Of a stretch of 64,000 nucleotides of DNA, positions 50,119-58,624 are shown one piece after another. The DNA is taken from the NCBI RefSeq assembly GCF_023744375.2, contig NZ_CP146284.1, forward strand, positions 930,001 to 994,000. Direction: 5' to 3'. The notes under the pieces were generated by a model. The model was given only the letters and a program-made list of their open reading frames with translations, ran no database searches and had not been told where the DNA came from. The position numbers and the translations under genes were made by a program. Position 1 is the first letter of the stretch. The number at the start of each line of letters is the position of its first letter. The DNA comes from Parabacteroides sp. AD58 (GTDB lineage: Bacteria > Bacteroidota > Bacteroidia > Bacteroidales > Tannerellaceae).

Positions 50119-51549
50119 ATGGTAACAACGATTCTGAAAGATTTATACCAGTCGTACGTCGGTCAACCCGCAGAAGGCATTACCGAACTGCCCTCATCAG
50201 GTTCTAACCGGCGATATTTCCGACTGACAGGACCTCAGACTTTGATCGGGGTTAGCGGAACAGCACCCGACGAGAATAAAGCATTCATCTATATGTCAGT
50301 CCATTTCAGGGAGAAAGGACTTCCGGTTCCGCAAGTTTTCATCCATTCGGCCGACTATCTTTTTTATCTCCAGGAAGATTTAGGCAATACGCTCCTCTTC
50401 GACGCCATAGAAAAAGGGCGGAAAAGCTGCGTATTCGACGAAGAAGAGAGACGGCTCTTGCATAAGACGATCCGTCTGTTGCCCACCATCCAGTTCGTCG
50501 GAGCCGACGGTTTTGATTTCAGCCAATGTTATCCGCAAGCCGAGTTTAACCAACGCTCTATTTTATGGGATTTGAATTACTTCAAATACTGCTTCCTGAA
50601 GGCAACCGGTATGGAGTTCCAGGAAGACCGCCTGGAAGACGACTTCCAGAAAATGGCGGATGTCTTGCTACGCAGTTCCTCGGCCACCTTCATGTACCGG
50701 GACTTTCAGTCGCGCAATGTCATGATCAAAGACGGAGAACCGTGGCTGATTGATTTCCAGGGCGGACGGAAAGGGCCGGTATATTATGACGTAGCTTCCT
50801 TCTTGTGGCAGGCCAAAGCCAAATATCCTGAAGAACTCCGCCAGGAACTCCTGCAGGAATATATGGACGCGCTAAGACAATACACACCGGTCGACGAACG
50901 CTACTTCATGAGTCAGCTGCGCCATTTTGTCTTGTTCCGCATATTACAGGTATTAGGAGCCTATGGATTCCGCGGATACTTTGAGAAAAAGCCGCATTTC
51001 ATCCAAAGTGTCCCGTTTGCCATCGAGAACTTGCGCCAACTGCTGAAAGAAGACTATCCAGAATATCCATACTTGAGCCATCTGTTACGGAAACTCACAG
51101 AGCTAAAACAATTTTCTGACGACATCAAGAAACGAACCTTAGAGGTCCGTATCGTCAGTTTCGCGTATAAAAAAGGAATACCCAACGATCCTACCGGCAA
51201 CGGAGGAGGCTTTGTGTTCGACTGCCGCGCCATCAACAATCCGGGCAAATATGAACGATATAATCATTTCACCGGACTGGACGAGCCCGTTATCCGCTTT
51301 TTAGAGGAAGACGGAGAAATCACCCATTTCCTGGAACACGTTTTTACCATCGTCGACGCCTCCGTCAAACGCTATATGGACCGTGGATTTACCAACTTAA
51401 TGGTTTGTTTTGGCTGCACAGGCGGACAACATCGGTCCGTTTATTCAGCCCAGCATTTAGCAGAACATCTGAATCAGAAATTCGGAGTCAAAATTCATTT
51501 AACACACAGAGAACAAAATATAGAACAAATATTTGAGTCTAACCTATGA
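50119..51549 (+). CDS. AmgK-like sugar kinase fused to a RapZ C-terminal domain
   Basis: A 476-aa two-domain protein. Residues about 1-325 are an aminoglycoside-phosphotransferase-fold kinase: YRDFQSRNVM (Brenner-like catalytic loop, about 192-201) and LIDFQGGRKGPVYYDVAS (metal-binding Asp, about 211). This resembles AmgK, the anomeric MurNAc/GlcNAc kinase of cell-wall recycling. Residues about 338-476 match the RapZ C-terminal domain (VSFAYKKGIP, FDCRAINNPG, FGCTGGQHRSV), which in E. coli senses GlcN6P-type metabolites and binds RNA. The next gene, overlapping by 4 bp, is a MurU-like uridylyltransferase. The fusion suggests kinase control by an amino sugar (inferred). Confidence 0.9.
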   Translation: MVTTILKDLYQSYVGQPAEGITELPSSGSNRRYFRLTGPQTLIGVSGTAPDENKAFIYMSVHFREKGLPVPQVFIHSADYLFYLQEDLGNTLLFDAIEKGRKSCVFDEEERRLLHKTIRLLPTIQFVGADGFDFSQCYPQAEFNQRSILWDLNYFKYCFLKATGMEFQEDRLEDDFQKMADVLLRSSSATFMYRDFQSRNVMIKDGEPWLIDFQGGRKGPVYYDVASFLWQAKAKYPEELRQELLQEYMDALRQYTPVDERYFMSQLRHFVLFRILQVLGAYGFRGYFEKKPHFIQSVPFAIENLRQLLKEDYPEYPYLSHLLRKLTELKQFSDDIKKRTLEVRIVSFAYKKGIPNDPTGNGGGFVFDCRAINNPGKYERYNHFTGLDEPVIRFLEEDGEITHFLEHVFTIVDASVKRYMDRGFTNLMVCFGCTGGQHRSVYSAQHLAEHLNQKFGVKIHLTHREQNIEQIFESNL

Positions 51550-52283
51550 AAGCACTTGTATTTGCAGCAGGCTTGGGCAATCGGTTAAAACCTATCACTG
51601 ACACCGTGCCCAAAGCTTTAGTTCCAGTAGGAGGAAAACCTATGCTGGAACATGTCATCCTTAAACTGAAAGAAGCAGGATTTACCGATATTACGGTTAA
51701 CATTCATCATTTGGGACAACAAATTATCGACTTCCTGCAGGAAAAGAATAACTTCGGAATTGATATCCATATTTCCGACGAACGCGAATATCTGTTGGAT
51801 ACGGGCGGCGGAATCAAACATGCCGAACACTTTCTGAACGGCAATGAGCCTTTCCTGGTTCACAACGTAGACATCTTTTCCAATATTGATTTGAAGGAGC
51901 TCTACAACCGCCACCTGGAGAACAAGGCGCTGGCTACCTTGCTCGTCAGCAAACGGAAAACATCCCGTTACCTGCTGTTCAACAAAGAGAACCAGCTCTG
52001 CGGATGGAGAAACCGGGAAACCGGAGAAGTCAAATCTTATTACCCCTACTTCAATCCGGACCAGTACCAGCAGTTTGCTTTCAGCGGTATTCACGTTATT
52101 TCACCTGAGATATTCCGCTGGATGGAAGACTGGACAGGTAAATTCTCCATTATCCAGTTCTATTTGTCCATCTGCGCGAAAACCAATATCCAGGCTTACG
52201 AAGTACCCGGATTAAAACTCCTCGACGTAGGTAAAAAAGAAACATTAACCTTGGCCGAAGAATGGGTCAAAGAAAATCTGTAA
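51546..52283 (+). CDS. Sugar-1-phosphate nucleotidyltransferase (MurU-like)
   Basis: A 245-aa nucleotidyltransferase with the N-terminal signature AAGLGNRLKPITDTVPKAL and VPVGGKPMLEHVI, and LVHNVDIFSNID carrying the catalytic Asp. With the upstream AmgK-like kinase it forms the pair that in Pseudomonas converts MurNAc to MurNAc-1-P and then UDP-MurNAc, bypassing de novo synthesis. Alternatively it uses another hexose-1-P. It overlaps the kinase by ATGA and is 6 bp before the next gene. Length matches the short MurU type without a left-handed helix domain. Confidence 0.9.
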   Translation: MKALVFAAGLGNRLKPITDTVPKALVPVGGKPMLEHVILKLKEAGFTDITVNIHHLGQQIIDFLQEKNNFGIDIHISDEREYLLDTGGGIKHAEHFLNGNEPFLVHNVDIFSNIDLKELYNRHLENKALATLLVSKRKTSRYLLFNKENQLCGWRNRETGEVKSYYPYFNPDQYQQFAFSGIHVISPEIFRWMEDWTGKFSIIQFYLSICAKTNIQAYEVPGLKLLDVGKKETLTLAEEWVKENL

Positions 52284-52289
52284 CTGATC

Positions 52290-55268
52290 ATGAGTGGTAT
52301 TCCTAATTTACGAGATCTGGTATTAAGAGATACGCCTTTTGCCAACCTGATGAACAAGCGTATATATAATGTATTGCTGATCGCTACCAAATATGACGCC
52401 TTCATGCTGGAAGACGACGGGCGCGTAGACGAACAGATCTTCAACGAATATACGGCGCTGAGCCTTCGCTATCCTCCGCGGTTCACACAAGTGACGACCG
52501 AAGAGGAAGCGCTCAATGAATTGAAAAGCCGAAACTTCGAGCTGATCATCTGCATGCCGAACATGGACAACCGGGATATATTCGCAGCCGCAACAGAAAT
52601 CAAGTCGCAGTATCCGAATATTCCGATCGTCGTGCTGACGCCTTTCTCAAAAGAGGTTTCCAAGCGGGTTGCCAACGAAGACCTGAGTGCCATCGATTAT
52701 GTATTCAGCTGGTTGGGTAATTCTGAATTGCTGATGGCCATCATCAAGCTGATTGAAGACAAGATGAATGCTCCCGACGATGTTGCCAGCGTCGGCGTAC
52801 AGATCATTATGCTGGTAGAAGATTCTATCCGTTTCTATTCATCGGCTCTTCCGCATCTGTATAAATTCGTATTGGAACAAAGTCTGGAATTTGCCAAAGA
52901 AGCACTGAATCCGCACCAACAGACATTGCGTATGCGCGGACGCCCCAAAATCAAACTGGCACGTACCTACGAAGAAGCCGTCCGCATATTCGAACAATAT
53001 CAGAACAACATACTGGGAATTATCTCCGACATGAGCTTCATGCACACCGGAGTTAAAGATCCATATGCCGGTTATAAGTTCGGACAGTACGTACGGAAAA
53101 CCGGAAAGATTATTCCCTTCATCCTCGAATCGTCGGAATCGGCCAATGAAGTATATGCCCGCGAATTGGGAGCTTCATTCATCGACAAGAATTCCAAGAG
53201 CTACCCGCAAGACTTGCGGAAAAACATCATGCAGCGGTTTGGGTTTGGTGATTTTGTCATCTTAGACCCGAAGACAAAAGAAGAAATCATGCGCATCAAG
53301 GATTTGAAAGACCTGCAGAAAAAGGTATTCCAAATACCCGATGACTCTTTAGTCTATCATTTGAGCCGGAATCATTTTTCCCGTTTCTTCTATTCACGCG
53401 CCATGTTTCCACCTGCTGAATTCCTGAAAAACGTCGATGTAAGCGATTACAAGGATATGGACGAAGCCCGGAAACTGATTTTCGACCTGATCGTTCAGTA
53501 CCGCCGGATGAAAAACTCCGGCGTGGTGGCAATCTACAAGAAAGAACGATTCGACGAATATAGTAACTTTGCCCGCATCGGTGATGGCTCTTTAGGAGGA
53601 AAAGGCCGTGGCTTAGCCTTCATCGGAGCCATGATCAAGCGTTATCCCAAACTGGAGCAGGAGAATTTTGAGGTCAATATTCCGAAAACAGTCGTTATCT
53701 GTACGGATATCTTCGATGAGTTTATGGAGACAAACGAGCTCTATCCGGTAGCACTCAGCGATGTAGATGATGACACAATCCTCAAATACTTCCTCCGTGC
53801 CAGTCTGCCATCCCGGCTCATCGAAGACCTGATGGCCTTTTCGGAAGTAGTAAAAGGTCCGATTGCCATTCGTTCGTCGAGTCTGCTTGAAGATTCGCAC
53901 TACCAGCCTTTTGCCGGAATCTATTCAACCTACATGATTCCGAAGCATGAAGACAAATACGAAATGCTGCGTTCCCTGAGTGATGGAATCAAGGCTGTTT
54001 ATGCTTCTGTCTTTTATCGGGACAGCAAGGCTTATATGACAGCGACCTCCAACTTGATCGATCAGGAAAAAATGGCTGTCGTCTTGCAGGAAGTAGTCGG
54101 CACACAATATGGTGACCATTATTATCCAACGATCTCGGGTGTGGCTCGTTCATTGAATTTCTATCCGATCGGAAATGAAAAAGCGGAAGACGGAATCGCC
54201 AACATCGCGCTGGGCTTAGGCAAATACATTGTCGATGGAGGACTGACACTGCGTTTTTCTCCACGGCATCCGCACAATATTCTGCAAATGAGTACGACGG
54301 ATTTTGCCTTGCGGGAAACACAAACCCGGTTTTATGCGCTGGATCTGAACCCGGAAAATATTGCCAATAAATTCTCGGTCGACGATGCGTTCAACCTGAA
54401 AAAGCTGACTCTGAAAGATGCCGATGCCGACGGCTCCCTCAAATTCATCACTTCGACCTATGATCCGTATGACATGATCATTCGGGACGGATATTATCCG
54501 GGTGGCCGGAAAATCCTTTCGTTTGTCAATGTCCTGCAGCATGACGTATTTCCACTGGCCAGCACGCTGGATCAGTTATTGCAGATCGGACAAAAGGAAA
54601 TGGGACGTCCGGTAGAAATTGAGTTCGCCATCAACATGAACAAACAAGATCCCCGGAAGGCATCGTTCTTCTTATTACAGATCCGGCCAATCGTAGATAA
54701 TAAAGAGGTGATGAATGAAGACCTCTCTGTGATTCAACAGAAAGATACGATTTTATCCTCAACCAGTGTATTGGGACACGGAATTATCAATGATGTTCAT
54801 GATATCATCTATGTGAAAACCGGAGCTTTCAATGCGGCCAACAATCAGTTGATTGCCTACGAAATCGAGAAAATGAACCGCCAGTTTACAGGTACCGACA
54901 AGAACTATGTATTAGTCGGACCCGGACGTTGGGGAAGCAGCGACCCGTGGCTGGGCATTCCGGTAAAATGGCCACATATCAGCAATGCCAAAGTCATTGT
55001 TGAATGCGGGCTGGAGAACTACCGGGTAGATCCGAGTCAGGGTACACACTTTTTCCAGAACCTGACGTCGTTTGGCGTAGGCTATTTTACCATCAATCCT
55101 TTTAAAGGCGAAGGCTGGTTTGATGAATCCTATCTGAATCAGATGCCTGCGATAGAAGAGACAGAATATTTGCGTCATGTACAACTGGAATCGCCTATGA
55201 TTATAAAGATGGACGGCAAACGGAGTTTGGGTGTTGTCATGAAGCCTCAGAATAACACAGAACAATAA
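52290..55268 (+). CDS. Tandem receiver-like/PPDK N-terminal-domain protein
   Basis: A 992-aa soluble protein of unknown reaction. Residues about 27-155 form a receiver-like domain without the acidic pocket; residues about 170-310 form a second receiver with LVEDS, the likely phospho-Asp in GIISD (about 247), ESSES and IDKNS. A PPDK/PEP-synthase N-terminal ATP-grasp domain follows (about 430-800: GSLGGKGRGLAFIG, PIAIRSSSLLEDS, FLLQIRPI). A C-terminal part contains VGPGRWGSSDPWLGIPV. The phosphohistidine swivel and PEP-binding domains of true PEP synthase are absent. It lies between cell-wall salvage and thioesterase genes. Confidence 0.88.
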   Translation: MSGIPNLRDLVLRDTPFANLMNKRIYNVLLIATKYDAFMLEDDGRVDEQIFNEYTALSLRYPPRFTQVTTEEEALNELKSRNFELIICMPNMDNRDIFAAATEIKSQYPNIPIVVLTPFSKEVSKRVANEDLSAIDYVFSWLGNSELLMAIIKLIEDKMNAPDDVASVGVQIIMLVEDSIRFYSSALPHLYKFVLEQSLEFAKEALNPHQQTLRMRGRPKIKLARTYEEAVRIFEQYQNNILGIISDMSFMHTGVKDPYAGYKFGQYVRKTGKIIPFILESSESANEVYARELGASFIDKNSKSYPQDLRKNIMQRFGFGDFVILDPKTKEEIMRIKDLKDLQKKVFQIPDDSLVYHLSRNHFSRFFYSRAMFPPAEFLKNVDVSDYKDMDEARKLIFDLIVQYRRMKNSGVVAIYKKERFDEYSNFARIGDGSLGGKGRGLAFIGAMIKRYPKLEQENFEVNIPKTVVICTDIFDEFMETNELYPVALSDVDDDTILKYFLRASLPSRLIEDLMAFSEVVKGPIAIRSSSLLEDSHYQPFAGIYSTYMIPKHEDKYEMLRSLSDGIKAVYASVFYRDSKAYMTATSNLIDQEKMAVVLQEVVGTQYGDHYYPTISGVARSLNFYPIGNEKAEDGIANIALGLGKYIVDGGLTLRFSPRHPHNILQMSTTDFALRETQTRFYALDLNPENIANKFSVDDAFNLKKLTLKDADADGSLKFITSTYDPYDMIIRDGYYPGGRKILSFVNVLQHDVFPLASTLDQLLQIGQKEMGRPVEIEFAINMNKQDPRKASFFLLQIRPIVDNKEVMNEDLSVIQQKDTILSSTSVLGHGIINDVHDIIYVKTGAFNAANNQLIAYEIEKMNRQFTGTDKNYVLVGPGRWGSSDPWLGIPVKWPHISNAKVIVECGLENYRVDPSQGTHFFQNLTSFGVGYFTINPFKGEGWFDESYLNQMPAIEETEYLRHVQLESPMIIKMDGKRSLGVVMKPQNNTEQ

Positions 55269-55294
55269 TTACAGATAAATTAAGTAGAATTGAT

Positions 55295-55711
55295 ATGGAT
55301 GCAAAAATCTTAGACAAGATAAAAGAACGGATTGCAACAAATCCGTACGTTAATTTCCTCGGAATACATTTCACCAAGATTGAAGACGGGCTGGTTGAAG
55401 CTCACATGCCTTTACGTGACGAACAACGGCAATACAGCGGTGTTACGCATGGCGGCGTACTGGCAGCTTTAGCAGATACGATTGCCGGATTTGCGGCCTA
55501 TACCATGACTCCGTTAGACAAAGACGTACTGACAGCCGAGCTGAAAATATCTTTTCTGCGGGCTGCTTGGGGCTATGAGCTCATTGCCAGAGGCTTTGTC
55601 ATCAAACCCGGACGACGGTTGCACTTCTGCGAATGCGAAATCTATTGTGACGACAAATTGGTAGGAAAAGCTTCAGGCACGTTTTGCGTGGTCGAATCGC
55701 AAGTAGACTAA
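55295..55711 (+). CDS. PaaI-type hotdog thioesterase
   Basis: A 138-aa hotdog-fold protein with the PaaI signature RQYSGVTHGGVLAALADTIAG, where the HGG turn and following Asp shape the CoA-thioester site, then LTAELKISFLRAA. It probably hydrolyses an acyl- or aryl-CoA. It lies 26 bp after the PPDK-like gene and 23 bp before the fusion gene downstream, suggesting one operon, though its link to cell-wall salvage is unclear. Confidence 0.88.
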   Translation: MDAKILDKIKERIATNPYVNFLGIHFTKIEDGLVEAHMPLRDEQRQYSGVTHGGVLAALADTIAGFAAYTMTPLDKDVLTAELKISFLRAAWGYELIARGFVIKPGRRLHFCECEIYCDDKLVGKASGTFCVVESQVD

Positions 55712-55734
55712 TCAATTTATATCATTTATATATC

Positions 55735-57594
55735 ATGACAAAACATAGTATTATCAAAGTAATCAGCGGATGTGCCTTCATCTGTCTGGCAACAGCTGGA
55801 TGGGGACAATCCGCAGGTCCGAATCTAATTATCCGGGCTGACGACATGGGGTCATTCCGTGCAGCAAACATTGCCTGCATAGAAGGGTACAAAAACGGAA
55901 TTGAAACATCTATTGAAGTTATGGCTGTGGCTCCTTGGTTTCCGGAAGCAGCCAAACTGCTCAAAGAAAATCCGGGCGTCGATGTCGGTCTGCATCTGAC
56001 CATCACCAGCGAATGGGACAACATCAAATGGAGACCTTTAACCCATTGCCCAAGTCTCGTAGACAGCAACGGATATTTTTTCCCCATGATGAATGCCAAT
56101 CCTAACTATCCGGGTTTGGCCATTATGGAAAACAAATGGAATCTGGCTGAAATAGAACAGGAGTTCAGAGCTCAGATCGAACTGGCGCTGAAAAATATTC
56201 CTCAGATCAGCCATCTTTCCGGTCACATGCTTTCAACGGGATTTGATCCGAAAGTAGCCGAACTGGTACATCGCCTTGCCGATGAATATAATTTGCCAGC
56301 CGTAGACCGGGTCAATGCCATGAAAGAATATAATTTCTCATACGCCGGCTACGAAGGCTCTAACAAAACGGCAGCCGACAAGGAAGCCAGCTTCATCAAG
56401 ATGCTCGACAAGCTGGAACCGAATAAGAACTATATGTTTATCGACCATCCGGCTCTGGATAATGAGGAAATGAAAACGGTTGGCCACATCGGATATGAAA
56501 ATGTGTCAGAAGACCGCCAGGGTGTAACGGACTTATTTACCAATCCGCGTGTCAAAGAGGAAATCCAGAAACGAAATATCCGTCTGATCAGTTACAATGA
56601 CCTAACAAAGTCGTTGCCACGTGCCGAAGCTACACCCAAATTGACGAAGGCAATTGACAAGTATCTGCAAGCAGTTGCAAAGGAAAACCAAGACTTGCAT
56701 AGCATCATGGTTCTTCAACACGGACAAGTCATTGCTGAACACTGGCTGAGCGAAGGCGCCTGGAACAAGCCTCACGTTATGAATTCAGTCAGCAAGACCT
56801 TTACTGCCACAGCAGTAGGCTTCGCGGTTGCGGAAGGATTACTGAAAGTGACCGACAAAGTCATCTCTTTCTTCCCGGATGAATGCCCGGCCACCATCAG
56901 TCCAAACCTAGAGAAACTGGAAATCCGCCATCTGCTGACCATGTCTGGCGGACATGACACTGATCCGAGCGGGAAAATACGTTCTTCCGAAAATAGCAAC
57001 TGGGTAAAGGCCTTCTTAAATACACCTTTTGAGCATGAACCCGGAACATTCTTCTGCTACAACAGTCTGGGCACATACATGCTTTCAGCCATCGTCCAGA
57101 AAGTGACAGGACAGAAAGTCATAGATTACCTCTATCCTCGCCTATTCCGCCCGTTAGGCATTACCGGTATTCACTGGGACGAAAGTCCGCAAGGCATCAA
57201 TTGTGGAGGCTGGGGACTTTACATCCGGACAGAAGACATGGCCAAAATGGGACAATTCATCCTTCAGAAAGGACAATGGAAAGGGAAACAGTTATTGCCT
57301 GAAAGCTGGATAAACGAAGCAACGACATCTCACATTGCATCCGTTCCAGCCGGCGTACGTCCGGAAGAGCTTAAGGAAAAAGGAGTGACGGTCAAAAATA
57401 GCGACTGGCTGCAAGGATATGGCTATCAGATGTGGCGCTGCCGGCATAACGCAGTCCGCGCTGACGGAGCCAACGGACAGTATATCATTGTCCTGCCGGA
57501 AAAAGATGCCGTTATTGTTACCACAGCCAATATTGGAGACATGCAGGCCGAAATCAACCTGATATGGAAATATATTTTACCTGCTCTTCCTTAA
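55735..57594 (+). CDS. Exported YdjC-deacetylase / serine beta-lactamase-like fusion
   Basis: About 619 aa from the ATG at 55735, after a signal peptide of about 25 residues (ends WGQSAG). The N-terminal YdjC/ChbG domain (about 28-290) has metal-binding IIRADDMG, VGLHLT and HLSGHMLSTG and is expected to deacetylate an N-acetylated oligosaccharide. The C-terminal class C-like serine hydrolase (about 305-619) has the nucleophile SVSKTF (near residue 350), YNS in FFCYNSLGTY, and an NGQYIIV motif in place of KTG. The substrate of the second domain may be a peptide or ester rather than a beta-lactam. The longer frame starting at 55684 overlaps the preceding gene. Confidence 0.93.
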   Translation: MTKHSIIKVISGCAFICLATAGWGQSAGPNLIIRADDMGSFRAANIACIEGYKNGIETSIEVMAVAPWFPEAAKLLKENPGVDVGLHLTITSEWDNIKWRPLTHCPSLVDSNGYFFPMMNANPNYPGLAIMENKWNLAEIEQEFRAQIELALKNIPQISHLSGHMLSTGFDPKVAELVHRLADEYNLPAVDRVNAMKEYNFSYAGYEGSNKTAADKEASFIKMLDKLEPNKNYMFIDHPALDNEEMKTVGHIGYENVSEDRQGVTDLFTNPRVKEEIQKRNIRLISYNDLTKSLPRAEATPKLTKAIDKYLQAVAKENQDLHSIMVLQHGQVIAEHWLSEGAWNKPHVMNSVSKTFTATAVGFAVAEGLLKVTDKVISFFPDECPATISPNLEKLEIRHLLTMSGGHDTDPSGKIRSSENSNWVKAFLNTPFEHEPGTFFCYNSLGTYMLSAIVQKVTGQKVIDYLYPRLFRPLGITGIHWDESPQGINCGGWGLYIRTEDMAKMGQFILQKGQWKGKQLLPESWINEATTSHIASVPAGVRPEELKEKGVTVKNSDWLQGYGYQMWRCRHNAVRADGANGQYIIVLPEKDAVIVTTANIGDMQAEINLIWKYILPALP

Positions 57595-57624
57595 AGCCGG
57601 TAACCTTCCAACCGGGAAATAATA

Positions 57625-58515
57625 TCACTTACGGCTTTCGGCTGTAATCTTTAGCAAAAAGTCGGCAAAAGCAAGGGCCGACTTTTTGCGATAATTTCCC
57701 TGCGGCCAGAAAAGACAGCCCTGAGACGTCAGCTTGTCCGCATACAATATAGGGATCTGTACCAGATCTGCCTCACCACGAACAGCAGCTTGCGTCAAAA
57801 CCGTTCCCAAACAACCGTTCCTTAAGGTATGTATAATGGTATGTACATCATTCATTTCCAATTTCACAACTGGCTCTATATGATGTTTCCGGCATAATTC
57901 ATCCACTTTCTTCCGCGTAGCAAATCCCTGTTCCGGTAAAATCAAAGGTGTTTCAGACAACCGCTTTAATGTAATCGACGTCAAATCAGCCAATGGATGT
58001 GACTGATGAACGATAAAATAAAGTCGGGAAGAAAATAAGACAACCGTCTCGAACTGATCTGATACATCTTCCGGCTTAAAGGAAAGGACAAAGTCGAGTT
58101 TATTATCTTCCAATAACTTTAACAGCTCTTCAGAAGTCGCAAACGAAACCTTCACCTGTATCTTCGGATGGGCTTTTGTGAATAAGGCAAAAGCTGCTAT
58201 CAGCAGATGACTCATACTATAAGTAACACCAATATGAAGAGTCCCGGTTTCTACTCCCTTTAAATCACGAATAATCTGCTTGCCATTCTCTGCATCCAGG
58301 ATTGCTTTACTGGCATAAGGAAGAAAAGCCCAGCCTGCTTCTGTCGGTACAATTCGTTTGCCAATCCGGTCAAAAAGCAGAACGTCTAGTTCATCTTCCA
58401 GTTGTTTAATCTGTTGTGATAGCGTACTTTGAGAGATATGTAACAAACGAGCTGCTTCTGAAAAGTTTTGCCGCTCACAAGCTGCCCTAAAATATTTCAA
58501 TTGCCGTAATTCCAT
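57625..58515 (-). CDS. LysR-type transcriptional regulator
   Basis: A 296-aa LTTR of standard length. The N-terminal winged HTH (residues about 1-60) has LRQLKYFRAACERQNFSEAA and HISQSTLSQQIKQLEDEL; the effector-binding domain (about 88-290) has the two-lobe periplasmic-binding fold. It resembles the OxyR/CynR side of the family only in the HTH; no paired redox Cys is evident. It is divergent from the beta-propeller gene 110 bp away, which it likely controls. Confidence 0.95.
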   Translation of the reverse strand: MELRQLKYFRAACERQNFSEAARLLHISQSTLSQQIKQLEDELDVLLFDRIGKRIVPTEAGWAFLPYASKAILDAENGKQIIRDLKGVETGTLHIGVTYSMSHLLIAAFALFTKAHPKIQVKVSFATSEELLKLLEDNKLDFVLSFKPEDVSDQFETVVLFSSRLYFIVHQSHPLADLTSITLKRLSETPLILPEQGFATRKKVDELCRKHHIEPVVKLEMNDVHTIIHTLRNGCLGTVLTQAAVRGEADLVQIPILYADKLTSQGCLFWPQGNYRKKSALAFADFLLKITAESRK

Positions 58516-58562
58516 TCTCTTATCGTTTTTGTCTATAAATCATATCGGAAAAATGAATTTTA

Positions 58563-58570
58563 CAAATATA
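58563..58570 (-). promoter_or_regulatory. -7 element of the LysR gene
   Basis: TATATTTG on the minus strand, 48 bp before the LysR start. The divergent propeller promoter lies 22 bp away, so one bound regulator could affect both. Confidence 0.5.
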
Positions 58571-58591
58571 GCCAAATATTTTTCCGCTGTT

Positions 58592-58599
58592 TACCTTTG
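58592..58599 (+). promoter_or_regulatory. -7 element of the beta-propeller gene
   Basis: TACCTTTG, 25 bp before the start codon at 58625. Confidence 0.55.
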
Positions 58600-58624
58600 C
58601 TAAAAATAATTAGGAATTTGACTT

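Noticed and set aside
55735..57594. Assembly or frameshift artefact joining two genes
   Set aside because: The frame is continuous, a single signal peptide precedes the first domain, and the linker between the domains is a normal charged helix, so a true fusion is more likely.
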